From contig NZ_JADE01000009.1 in the NCBI RefSeq assembly GCF_000518225.1, forward strand, positions 52,871-116,870: a stretch of 64,000 nt of DNA, given 5' to 3'. Shown piece by piece: positions 27,101-34,268 of this stretch; position 1 is the first letter of the stretch; each line of letters begins with the position of its first letter. Position numbers and translations under genes: made by a program. Source of the DNA: Helicobacter pametensis ATCC 51478 (lineage in GTDB: Bacteria > Campylobacterota > Campylobacteria > Campylobacterales > Helicobacteraceae). The notes beneath the pieces are model-generated. The model had not been told where the DNA came from, did no database searches, and saw only the letters and a program-made list of their open reading frames with translations.

Positions 27101-27773
27101 TAAAGAATCTCTTCACAATATGCAACAAGCTCTCAAAAATGCTCAAATCCTTTTTCTTGCTGGAGGATTTTCTGGAGGTGATGAGCCTGATGGATCAGCC
27201 AAAATGATCAAGACCTTTTTCTCCAATCCCTTGATACAAGATACACTGAGCACATTTTTGCATCATCAAGATGGCTTGATAGGTGGGATTTGCAATGGAT
27301 TCCAAGCTTTGATCAAACTCGGACTCCTTCCCTTTGGGCAAGTCACTCCCTCTCTCCCTTCACACCCCACTCTCTTGCACAATGCGATTTTGAGACATCA
27401 ATCCAAAATTGTGAATATCAAAGTTTGCTCTAACTCCTCTCCTTGGCTTTCTCAAACCCAAATTGGAGAGATCTATTCTGTGCCTATCTCTCATGGTGAG
27501 GGAAGATTTTATGCTCAACAAGAAATACTTGAAGAGCTCATCCAAAACGGACAAATCGCTACCCAATATGTTGATTTTGAGGGCAATCCCTCTGGTCATA
27601 TTGATTTCAATCCCAATGGATCAATCTATGCAATTGAGGGTATCACATCAAAGGATGGAAGAGTGTTTGGCAAAATGGGGCACACAGAACGCGTAGGAAA
27701 AAATCTCTACAAAAATATCACAGGTAATTTTGAGATGAGAATCTTTGAGGGAGCAGTAGGATATTTTGGATAA
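24114..27773 (+). CDS. purL: FGAM synthase, single-chain PurL (PurS-PurL-PurQ fusion)
   Basis: Converts FGAR to FGAM with glutamine and ATP. 1219 aa in one chain: N-terminal PurS-like domain (residues 1-90), linker with the signature DTYWSDHCRHTTF (near 220), two AIR-synthetase-like halves (FKNETHNHPTEIEPFGG; GGNTIFMPLGG), and a C-terminal class I glutaminase with nucleophile Cys in GGICNGFQAL and His/Glu in SHGEGRF. Most Campylobacterota use separate PurL and PurQ chains, so this large form stands out. GGAGGAG lies upstream of the ATG at 24114. Last gene of the operon. Confidence 0.95.
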   Translation: MMHKFYVQKRKGFDFEAQHLLEELREILSLPHLRQIAIINQYRIDDISPQDLIKAQEIVLSEPQVDEVLNELAFDDCDAYFAIQIQEGQFDPRSDSAKQCLQMLLGKDLNIKHTKIFKLYGHITAQEREKILSYLINPLETQEVQLDSSHQKTPLQTPSTLTSPPNLDDFLELEDFKPLIQAHRLSLDVDDLLLIQKHYKNQKKTPNLLELKIIDTYWSDHCRHTTFFTHITEVSFEDSLAQKIYGDYLQIREELQWKKPITLMDLSTIMSSYLKPKLSSLVQGEENNACTLSIQVKTPQGDKPYYLFFKNETHNHPTEIEPFGGASTCIGGAIRDPLSARGYVYAGMRISGSANPLEPIEQTREGKLAQRKIALSSSDGFSSYGNQIGVATGMVEEFYHEGYKAKHLELGAVLGAAPQENIITQTPKKGDIILLIGGETGRDGCGGATGSSQSHHIDSLKLCGAEVQKGNAPQERKIQRFFRNKEVTRLIKRCNDFGAGGVSIAIPELAESVEIDLDKIPCKYEGLSVFDLALSESQERMAVLIAPEHLERFQTLADAEKLQSTPIARVSDDGYVRMKYFDEVVVCISRELLASNGATKFAKAHIAKPKTPKSRSFDFIQDYQNLAQDLNVCSQKGLVEKFDSTIGGNTIFMPLGGKYQATPIQAMAHKIPFEETTTCSIASYGMNPFLCEQDPCRGGYLAVVESVCKLIASGAKFEEIYLSFQEYFESLKQDEGKWGKPLAALLGAFLAQKRLGICAIGGKDSMSGSFEELSVPPTFVSFAFSSSDSSLLISPEFKAPNHFVYWIKPRLDEFGLPCDLEEIFHPLSKLIEQKKIISAYTPTYGGVAEAVMKMCLGNRIGFEFADHIKNEEIFTQCYGSFIVEATQELDIGIKLGCTTMISQIALGSQKLSLMELLRLYEQPLESVYKTQISQPIQCPPIPPHSHPILQANLKYAKPRVVIPVFFGTNCEYDTQRAFEKAGAEVETLVIATDSGFKESLHNMQQALKNAQILFLAGGFSGGDEPDGSAKMIKTFFSNPLIQDTLSTFLHHQDGLIGGICNGFQALIKLGLLPFGQVTPSLPSHPTLLHNAILRHQSKIVNIKVCSNSSPWLSQTQIGEIYSVPISHGEGRFYAQQEILEELIQNGQIATQYVDFEGNPSGHIDFNPNGSIYAIEGITSKDGRVFGKMGHTERVGKNLYKNITGNFEMRIFEGAVGYFG

Positions 27774-27784
27774 CCCCTCTCTCT

Positions 27785-27801
27785 ACACCTTGCCTAGGTG
27801 T
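27785..27801 (+). terminator. Weak hairpin after the purine operon
   Basis: ACACCT (27785-27790) and AGGTGT (27796-27801) form a perfect 6-bp stem with a 5-nt loop, 12 bases after the purL stop. The U-run (TTTTT) only starts about ten bases later, so termination efficiency is doubtful. Confidence 0.35.
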
Positions 27802-27923
27802 GTCTGTGAATTTTTGATCAATTGTTTGAATGCCACAGAAAGGTTGAGATCTAGTCTTGATTTCAAAATCGATCAAAAAAATCAGTCAATCATTGGCTGA
27901 TTAAGGAATCTGGGAGATGCGAT

Positions 27924-28070
27924 ATGAGACAGGACATTTATGTTTGTGGTGTGGATTCCATAGGACATCAAATCCAAGTAAAAAATAAGAAAATAAACAA
28001 GAAAGCAAAGAGAGTAAAAAGGGGGGGGGGCAAAGATTGCCTTATGGATAAAATCCCTCCCCCTTTTTAG
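27924..28070 (+). CDS. Possible small ORF (48 aa) running through a 10-G tract
   Basis: The gap 27774-28073 holds no recognised gene. One short frame starts at ATG 27924, with GGGAG about eight bases upstream, runs in frame through the 10-G tract and stops at 28070, giving a basic 48-aa peptide (start MRQDIYVCGVDSIGH, Lys-rich middle, Gly-Gly-Gly from the tract). I recognise no family. It may be a remnant of a phase-variable gene or simply chance. Confidence 0.22.
   Translation: MRQDIYVCGVDSIGHQIQVKNKKINKKAKRVKRGGGKDCLMDKIPPPF
28021..28030 (+). repeat. 10-G homopolymer between purL and ferritin
   Basis: Ten G between the 3' end of the purine operon and the 3' end of the convergent ferritin gene. 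Tracts of this length are otherwise found only in the glycosyltransferase genes of this window. Confidence 0.92.
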
Positions 28071-28073
28071 GAT

Positions 28074-28565
28074 CTATTTAATCAATCCTTTGATGTATTG
28101 GTCAGCTAGATATAAGCCATTTCCGCTATCACTGACCATCTTAAGCTTATCGACAATTCCTCTAAAGAGAGCTTCCTCTTCATGTTGTTCGCTCACATAC
28201 CATTGCAAAAAGTTAAATGTCGGATAATCTTTGCAAGAGAGTGTGAAATCCACAAGCTCATTGATAGATTGTGTGATTGTGAGTTCATGTGCATATGTTT
28301 TTTCAAACACATCAATCAATGAAGCAAATTCCCCCGATGGTTTTTCAATCGCCTCAAGCTCCACTTTGGAATCTGTCTCATTAAGATAGGTGATGAGTTT
28401 TTTGGCATGAGCACTTTCTTCATCAGCATGTGCAAACAAAAATGCTCCAGCCCCATCAAAACCTTGAGCATAGCACCAAGAACTCATACTGAGATACAAG
28501 TGTGCTGAAAACATTTCCTTGTTGATTTGTTGGTTCAATTTTTCAATAACTTCTCTAGACAGCAT
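28074..28565 (-). CDS. pfr: Non-haem ferritin (Pfr/FtnA)
   Basis: Iron-storage protein of 163 aa forming a 24-mer shell that oxidises and stores Fe2+. The four-helix ferroxidase ligands are visible: Glu in NKEMFSAHLYLSMSSWCY, EESAHAKKL (Glu-His), and Gln/Glu near EQHEEEALF. Length fits H. pylori Pfr and C. jejuni Cft. GGAGG precedes the ATG. Single gene, convergent with the purine operon. Confidence 0.96.
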   Translation of the reverse strand: MLSREVIEKLNQQINKEMFSAHLYLSMSSWCYAQGFDGAGAFLFAHADEESAHAKKLITYLNETDSKVELEAIEKPSGEFASLIDVFEKTYAHELTITQSINELVDFTLSCKDYPTFNFLQWYVSEQHEEEALFRGIVDKLKMVSDSGNGLYLADQYIKGLIK

Positions 28566-28640
28566 TGTTTCCTCCTTTGATATTTTCTCAATTATATTAC
28601 AAAAATGAGAAAAATAAAATTTTTTTGACCTTAAAATTTT

Positions 28641-28648
28641 TGTAAAAT
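28641..28648 (+). promoter_or_regulatory. Probable -10 of the riboswitch operon
   Basis: TGTAAAAT ends about 12 bases before the TPP riboswitch begins. No -35 is convincing: TTGACC at 28625 is only 12 bases away. Confidence 0.4.
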
Positions 28649-28656
28649 CTTCCCCT

Positions 28657-28745
28657 CAAGTGACGGGAGCCTATAAATAGGCTGAGAGTAAGCTGTGAGC
28701 TTAGACCGAACCGGATCTGGGTAATGCCAGCGTCGGGAACGCTAG
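28657..28745 (+). ncRNA. TPP riboswitch (THI element)
   Basis: Conserved THI-box blocks are in order: GGGAGCC, stem GCCT/AGGC, GGCTGAGAG, a variable stem AAGCT/AGCTT, GACCGAACC, GGATCTGGGTAATGCCAGCG and GTCGGGAA. This is the aptamer that binds thiamine pyrophosphate. It lies 50 bases before the ATG of a TonB receptor gene. Downstream CTTGTC (28768-28773) can pair with GACAAG (28787-28792), burying the AAAAGG ribosome site. The alternative pairing CAAGTGA (28657-28663) with TCACTTG (28765-28771) would free it, so translational control is likely. Confidence 0.94.
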
Positions 28746-28794
28746 AACCTCTTTTTCACCCCCCTCACTTGTCATTTTTACAAAAGGACAAGTT

Positions 28795-30924
28795 ATGAAA
28801 AAACTATGCAATTTCTCATTATTAGTTAGCTCGCTTATAGCTAGCGATACATTGGAGATGATAGAAATCAAAGCTCCACAATACAAATCTAAAGCACAAG
28901 CATCACAAAGTTCTCAAACGCTTAAAAGTTTTGTGATCGAAAAAAACTCATGGAATTCCACCTCATCGCTAGGAAACTTTTTCCCCAATCTCAAAATCTA
29001 TCCCCAAGGGAGCGATACATTTCCGATGATCACTCTAAGGGGCGTCACAGGACCAGATTATTATTCCTATGTTTTGGGATTATATGTCGATGGTGTTCCC
29101 CAAAGCCCAAATATTATGATTCAAACCCTAGGAGATGTAGAATCTATCCGCCTAGTCAATGGAGCAGAAGGACTCTTCTATGGCGAAAACGCGCCTCTAG
29201 GATTGATTGAGATTGAGACCAAAAGCCCGCTCTCTGGAAACTATGTATATGTCTCTACGATGGTCTCATTTTTGCAAGAAGATTTGGAAGGCCATATCGG
29301 ATGGAATCTAATCCCAAATCGCTTATGGGGAAAGGCCAATGTGCGCTACATCCACGACAATGGATATCTCAAAGATCCTCAAACTCAAAAAATGCTCAAT
29401 GATGGAGATAGTGTCTTAGCAGGTGCGACCCTCTACTATCTCCCCACAGAATCCTTCCTTATCTCTGCACACTATGGCTATTACTTTACCCTCACTCATA
29501 AGGACTTTTTCCTCTCAAAATCACAATTTGATTCTCTCAAATTTGAAACCGGTGAGCAAATCAGTGGCTATGAAGAGTATCAAAGTGGTATTCAAAACAA
29601 AATCTTCAACAAAAATCCCTTCAATCGTTTAGAGGCTCACAATGCTCATCTCAAGATGGAATACTTCCTCCCTGATTCCACACTCACCTCAATCAGCGCC
29701 TTTCAAAAAACAGACACTCTAGGCAATAGCTATCCTGGAATCTTTGTCCAAAATGAAAGCAAAGATGGAAACTACTACAACACTTTGCAATTCATCCAAG
29801 AACTCAAGCTCCACACCACATATTCTCATGGGATTGAAAGTATCTTTGGAGCTTATTACAAATTTTTCTCTCTTGATAATGGGATGGACAATGTTCCCAC
29901 AGGAAGTGCCTCTGGAGGCGCTGATGGAACAGGAGAACCTCCTCTTTATTACAATGGCACTTGGAGGGCGATTGAGACAGTCAATACGGCAGCACTCTAT
30001 GCAGATGTTTTCATCCCCTATCAAAACTGGAGCTTCAATCTAGGCTTACGCTATCAATTCTTTCACTCCTCTATTGATACCCCACTTCCTCCCATGATGC
30101 CATTGATGCAACCCTATAAAGATTCTGCATTTTTCCATGCAATCAACCCTAGGATCAATATCGCCTATCATTTCACTCAAAATCATCAGATTTTTTTGCA
30201 ACTCTCCAATTCTTCCAAGCCAGGAGGATTCTCAAAATTCCCCTTTGCTGATACAGATACGATTCCCTATAAACAGGAGCAAATCTACTCTCTAGAGCTT
30301 GGGAATCGATCGATGTTTTTTAATACGCTCAGTTTTCATACCTCTTTTTATGGAATTTTACGCACCAATACGCAAGCCTATGTGGGTGAGGGATACAACA
30401 AAAGCATCACAAATATCGGAAAATCCTATGCCTTTGGGTTGGATGCAGAGATTGGCTATAGCAATGTATTTTTGTCTTCATTTATCAATGCAAATCTCGG
30501 ATATTCAGGCTTTGCTAATGATGCTAAAAATAAAGGAGAGCTGATCATTGGCGGGAATGCAAGCCATTATGATGTGAGGGGACTTCGTACACGATTCTCC
30601 CCATTATTTAGCTTTAGTGCTGGGCTTGATCTTTATTTGCTCAAAAAGCAGGATCATAGATTGACCTTGGCAAATTTGCTCACATTTTCCACTTCTTATT
30701 TTCTTGATGATTTCAATAGAGAAACTGATCTCATCCAAAAAGCCTTTGCTATCTGGAATCTCAGCCTTATCTATGAGTTTTTCAAACACTATGAACTCAC
30801 ACTTTTTGCACAAAATCTTACAAACTCTCGTTATGCCACAAGCGTGCTTTGGGATGGCAATGGGAAAGCCTATAGTGCTGGCAACCCGATCAATATTGGG
30901 ATAAAATTCGCCTATCGCTACTAA
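28795..30924 (+). CDS. TonB-dependent outer-membrane receptor, TPP-riboswitch controlled
   Basis: Outer-membrane receptor of 709 aa with a short signal peptide (LLVSSLIAS), a plug domain (FPMITLRGVTGPDYYS; VESIRLVNGAEGLFYGENAPLG) and a barrel ending in GIKFAYRY, with C-terminal aromatic residue. The TPP riboswitch just upstream means expression is repressed when thiamine pyrophosphate is plentiful, so the ligand is probably thiamine or a precursor such as HMP. Iron siderophore receptors would be expected to have a Fur box instead, which I do not see. The NCS2 permease follows ten bases later in the same operon. Confidence 0.85.
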   Translation: MKKLCNFSLLVSSLIASDTLEMIEIKAPQYKSKAQASQSSQTLKSFVIEKNSWNSTSSLGNFFPNLKIYPQGSDTFPMITLRGVTGPDYYSYVLGLYVDGVPQSPNIMIQTLGDVESIRLVNGAEGLFYGENAPLGLIEIETKSPLSGNYVYVSTMVSFLQEDLEGHIGWNLIPNRLWGKANVRYIHDNGYLKDPQTQKMLNDGDSVLAGATLYYLPTESFLISAHYGYYFTLTHKDFFLSKSQFDSLKFETGEQISGYEEYQSGIQNKIFNKNPFNRLEAHNAHLKMEYFLPDSTLTSISAFQKTDTLGNSYPGIFVQNESKDGNYYNTLQFIQELKLHTTYSHGIESIFGAYYKFFSLDNGMDNVPTGSASGGADGTGEPPLYYNGTWRAIETVNTAALYADVFIPYQNWSFNLGLRYQFFHSSIDTPLPPMMPLMQPYKDSAFFHAINPRINIAYHFTQNHQIFLQLSNSSKPGGFSKFPFADTDTIPYKQEQIYSLELGNRSMFFNTLSFHTSFYGILRTNTQAYVGEGYNKSITNIGKSYAFGLDAEIGYSNVFLSSFINANLGYSGFANDAKNKGELIIGGNASHYDVRGLRTRFSPLFSFSAGLDLYLLKKQDHRLTLANLLTFSTSYFLDDFNRETDLIQKAFAIWNLSLIYEFFKHYELTLFAQNLTNSRYATSVLWDGNGKAYSAGNPINIGIKFAYRY

Positions 30925-30933
30925 AGGAAATCC

Positions 30934-32277
30934 ATGCAACATGAACTGATCTATAATCTAGAGGACAAGCCTCCATTTCTCAAATCCCTCTTTTGTGCCC
31001 TCGTGCATCTAGCAGCAATGTTTGTGGCCGTCATCACCCCAGCCCTTTTGATTTGCAAAGGACTTGGGATCAGTGAGCAAGAAACAGCGCGCATTATTTC
31101 TATGTCACTTTTTGCCTCAGGGATTGCCTCACTTTTGCAAATCCACACAATAGGCCCCATTGGATCAGGGCTTCTCTCCATCCAAGGAACAAGCTTCAAT
31201 TTCGTCTCTCCCATCATCCTAGGTGGTTTGGTGTTGAAAAATGAAGGAATGAGCAATGAAGCGATGCTTGGAGCGATCTTTGGGACACTTATGCTCTGCT
31301 CCATCACAGAGATGCTCATCTCTCAAATCCTTCCCTTTGTCAAAAAAATCATCTCTCCTCTAGTTTCTGGTATCGTTGTTTTGATCATTGGATTGAGCTT
31401 GATCAATGTCGGATTGATCAGTGCTGGGGGAGGATATGGAGCAATAGAGCAAGGAAATTTTGGCAACTTTGAGAATCTTTTCCTCGCTTGCAGTGTAATC
31501 ATCCTCATCATTCTTCTCAATCTCTTCAAAAATCCCTATATTCGCATCTCATCAATCTTTATCGCCATCCTAATTGGAGTACTTTTGGCTTATAGTTTTG
31601 AAAATTTTAGCTTTGATCTCTCTTTGGGTGAAACGACCTTTTTTGTGCCCTCTCCCCTTCATTATGGATTCAGCATCGAATATACATTGATCCTGCCTTT
31701 CATCCTTGTGTATGCAGTCACCTCACTTGAGACAATTGGAGATATCACAGCCACTTCTGAGGTAAGCAACCAACCCATCAAAGGAGAGAAATACCTCAAG
31801 CGCCTAAAGGGAGGAGTGCTTGCCAATGGGATCAACTCTTGTCTTTCAGCTTTTTTCAATACTTTTCCCAATTCATGCTTTGGGCAAAATAATGGAGTGA
31901 TTGCCTTAACTGGTGTTGCAAGTCGATATGTGGGCTATTTTGTCGCTTTTTTATTGATGATCTTGGGGAGTTTTCCTCTGATTGCCAACCTCACTCTCCA
32001 AATCCCTGAACCAATCCTAGGAGGAGCGACTCTTGTGATGTTTGGAACAATCGCTGCGACAGGTGTGAGAATCATCTCCAAAGACAATCTATCACGACGA
32101 TCAATTCTCATCATCGCTCTCTCACTTGGAGTAGGACTTGGGATCAGCAATCATCCAGAGATTTTGCAATTTATGCCCACTTGGATCAAAACCCTATTTT
32201 CTTCAGGAATCGCTGCTGGAGGAGTTTGTGCCATCATACTTAATCTTATCTTGCCAAATGAAAAAGTATTGAAATAA
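30934..32277 (+). CDS. NCS2-family nucleobase permease, in the thiamine-regulated operon
   Basis: Inner-membrane proton symporter of 447 aa, about 14 helices, of the uracil/xanthine permease family (PF00860 type). Family features: [13 protein letters not shown] in helix 1, [27 protein letters not shown] (substrate-site Glu in helix 8) and [16 protein letters not shown] in helix 10. Known members carry xanthine, urate or uracil. Co-expression behind a TPP riboswitch with an outer-membrane receptor suggests a pyrimidine thiamine precursor instead. That is inference; a purine substrate remains possible, as the purine operon is close by. Confidence 0.85.
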   Translation: MQHELIYNLEDKPPFLKSLFCALVHLAAMFVAVITPALLICKGLGISEQETARIISMSLFASGIASLLQIHTIGPIGSGLLSIQGTSFNFVSPIILGGLVLKNEGMSNEAMLGAIFGTLMLCSITEMLISQILPFVKKIISPLVSGIVVLIIGLSLINVGLISAGGGYGAIEQGNFGNFENLFLACSVIILIILLNLFKNPYIRISSIFIAILIGVLLAYSFENFSFDLSLGETTFFVPSPLHYGFSIEYTLILPFILVYAVTSLETIGDITATSEVSNQPIKGEKYLKRLKGGVLANGINSCLSAFFNTFPNSCFGQNNGVIALTGVASRYVGYFVAFLLMILGSFPLIANLTLQIPEPILGGATLVMFGTIAATGVRIISKDNLSRRSILIIALSLGVGLGISNHPEILQFMPTWIKTLFSSGIAAGGVCAIILNLILPNEKVLK

Positions 32278-32327
32278 ACTCGCCCTCAAAGCATCAGCCA
32301 AACTGGGAGCGATTTTGATGTCTTGTT

Positions 32328-33302
32328 TTAGCTTTTATTTGAAGATTTTATAATCGAAACAAACTTTTGAAACAACCTTTGATAAAAACAACAGAATCGA
32401 TGATCAGCCTGACAATCAAGTTGCTTGGAGCAATCTCCCTCTTCTTGGATTGTTTGATCAGATAATTCATCATGACTATGGGGGGGGGGGATAGGAGTAG
32501 GGGTAGAAACAGCAGATGAAGAATCATCAATTTTTAAAACAGGTAGCTCTACAAAATCACAAATATAACCCTCCGGCTTACTCAAAACCTCAAACTCTCC
32601 TCCCACCTTTGGAGCCAAGGGAACAATCTCACACAAAGGAGAATCTGGTGAGAGTGCTAGCATCTCTACTCCCTCCAAACTCAACGCAAGTTTCAAAGCC
32701 TCCACATCGACATTTTTGGTATGAACACTATCTTTGAATCCCTCTTGATTAAAGGCTGGGATCCTTTGGTTGATCCTTTTGTCTCCCTTGATTTCAAAGG
32801 CATATCTCTCTCCCTCATAAAAATCAAGTCCAGTCAGATAAATTTGTTTATATCCTTGAGCTAGTGCAGTGATAAGCATCATGATCCCGCTTGTAAAGCG
32901 CAAATTATAATAAAGCGCATAAAACTTCAATAATGCATCAAATTCTTTCATTTTTTCTAAATATGGATATGTGCTCTTTACACTAGGATAATCATATTTG
33001 AGCTCAGATTCTAAATTTTTAGAACTACCATTGCCCCACTCTCGATCCCATTTTCCCATCATAATATTGCAATACACATCTTCTACCTCATACTCCCCCC
33101 TCTTCTTAAGATGATGCAATGTGAAGTATTGGTCTTTGAGTACAAGTGGATTGAAAAACACTCCCTTGATCTTCTTGCCCAAGAAATATCGATCTTCAAA
33201 ATAAAATTGATTACAGCGAAATACATCAAAATCTTTGGGTAAACGAGAATAATCAATTTGAGCTAAGCTTGGGCCATTTCCTGCGATAATGATGGGTTTC
33301 AT
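32328..33302 (-). CDS. GT42 sialyltransferase, copy 1 (phase-variable tail)
   Basis: CstI/CstII-like enzyme of 324 aa that moves sialic acid from CMP-Neu5Ac to a galactose-ended glycan. N-terminal nucleotide site AGNGPSL, RCNQFYFEDRYFLGKKIK, then SGIMMLITALAQGYKQIYL, LDFYEGERYAFEI (catalytic Tyr region) and VHTKNVD (catalytic His, equivalent to CstII His188). The 11-G tract (32480-32490; poly-C in sense) lies at about codon 271, after the whole catalytic domain; a length change swaps only the C-terminal tail. The current tail ends in a basic amphipathic segment, which in CstII sits near the membrane. Start overlaps the copy 2 stop (ATGA). Confidence 0.88.
   Translation of the reverse strand: MKPIIIAGNGPSLAQIDYSRLPKDFDVFRCNQFYFEDRYFLGKKIKGVFFNPLVLKDQYFTLHHLKKRGEYEVEDVYCNIMMGKWDREWGNGSSKNLESELKYDYPSVKSTYPYLEKMKEFDALLKFYALYYNLRFTSGIMMLITALAQGYKQIYLTGLDFYEGERYAFEIKGDKRINQRIPAFNQEGFKDSVHTKNVDVEALKLALSLEGVEMLALSPDSPLCEIVPLAPKVGGEFEVLSKPEGYICDFVELPVLKIDDSSSAVSTPTPIPPPHSHDELSDQTIQEEGDCSKQLDCQADHRFCCFYQRLFQKFVSIIKSSNKS
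32480..32490. repeat. 11-G contingency tract in sialyltransferase copy 1
   Basis: Eleven G on the + strand, 11 C in the coding strand, in the linker between catalytic domain and tail. The current length keeps the 324-aa frame open. Confidence 0.93.
33148..33302 (-). repeat. Shared 5' module of the GT42 genes, copy 1
   Basis: About 155 bp nearly identical to 33979-34132 and 36568-36722, same orientation. It encodes the first 51 residues of each sialyltransferase, identical at protein level. Confidence 0.9.
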
Positions 33303-34132
33303 TGATGATCCTTAGAAAATAAAGACTTGATTTTAGACAGAATCGATTGATTTTTGACTTTATCCTTTTTATACAGTGGATACAAATCAGGGATAAGCAA
33401 ATCATCAATATAATTTTTTGGTTTTTGCAAAACACTAAAGACACTAGATTGAATGGGGGCTAGAGGGATAAATTGGCTCATCGGACTAGAGGGAGAGAGG
33501 GAATAGAGGGTGCAAAGATTTAGATTTTGAATCATTTGAATTATCGCACGATCAAAGCTCTGATTATGAGCACTAATCTTTGTATATCCCTCTTCAAAAG
33601 CAGGGATTTTGAGATATAAATTTTTCTTTCCACTCATATTGAATGCATAATCCCTCCCCTCATAAAAATCAATCCCTACTAGATAGATTTCTTTGTAACC
33701 TTGAGCCAATGCAGTGATAAGCATATAGGTTCCCATATTTAAAAATTTTTTTTCATATAGATACCAATGCAAAATTTGCTCATAAATCATTTTATATTCC
33801 CTTAAATAGGGGTAGAAATCAATAACCGTAGGGAAATAATGTTTCAATGTTTTAAAATACTCAAAACTCTCTTTTTCACAATCAAAAGGAGATAGACAAG
33901 AATACAAATCCTGGATTTCATATTCATACCTTTGTCTAATCTGATTCATAGTGAAAAAAAATTCCCAAATCAAACGATGATTGAAAAACACTCCCTTGAT
34001 CTTCTTGCCCAAGAAATATCGATCTTCAAAATAAAATTGATTACAGCGAAATACATCAAAATCTTTGGGTAAACGAGAATAATCGATTTGAGCTAAGCTT
34101 GGGCCATTTCCTGCGATGATGATGGGTTTCAT
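33299..34132 (-). CDS. GT42 sialyltransferase, copy 2 (tract eroded)
   Basis: Paralogue of 277 aa with AGNGPSL, RCNQFYF, MLITALAQGYKEIYLVGIDFYEG, DYAFNM and SAHNQSFD (catalytic His). At the site where copy 3 has ten G this gene has only five (33455-33459), so it should not phase-vary. The Arg-containing motif before the central helix (NLRFTSG in copy 1) is replaced here by KKFLNMG, so donor or acceptor handling may differ. The ATG at 34132 stands behind GGAG; a longer upstream frame would lose this RBS. First gene of a two-gene unit with copy 1. Confidence 0.86.
   Translation of the reverse strand: MKPIIIAGNGPSLAQIDYSRLPKDFDVFRCNQFYFEDRYFLGKKIKGVFFNHRLIWEFFFTMNQIRQRYEYEIQDLYSCLSPFDCEKESFEYFKTLKHYFPTVIDFYPYLREYKMIYEQILHWYLYEKKFLNMGTYMLITALAQGYKEIYLVGIDFYEGRDYAFNMSGKKNLYLKIPAFEEGYTKISAHNQSFDRAIIQMIQNLNLCTLYSLSPSSPMSQFIPLAPIQSSVFSVLQKPKNYIDDLLIPDLYPLYKKDKVKNQSILSKIKSLFSKDHQ
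33979..34132 (-). repeat. Shared 5' module of the GT42 genes, copy 2
   Basis: Nearly identical to 33148-33302 and 36568-36722, with one or two base differences visible. Upstream of the ATG it diverges from the other two copies. Confidence 0.9.
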
Positions 34133-34210
34133 TGATCTCCTTTGAATCAAATCAAAATTATATTGATACGATTGCTAAAAATCAATAAATGTCAAAAGGA
34201 GAAGAGGGAT

Positions 34211-34228
34211 GCGTGGCAAAAGCCACGC
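34211..34228. terminator. Hairpin between sodium:alanine symporter and sialyltransferase genes
   Basis: GCGTGGC-AAAA-GCCACGC is a perfect 7-bp stem with a 4-nt loop, 41 bases past the symporter stop and 79 bases before sialyltransferase copy 2. No strong U-run follows immediately, so it may be a weak terminator of the symporter gene. Confidence 0.4.
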
Positions 34229-34268
34229 GATCTAGTAAAGGTAAGGAGGCTGATTGGAAATCAATCTA

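Noticed and set aside
28625..28630. TTGACC as -35 box for the riboswitch promoter
   Set aside because: Only 12 bases separate it from the -10 box, too short for sigma-70.
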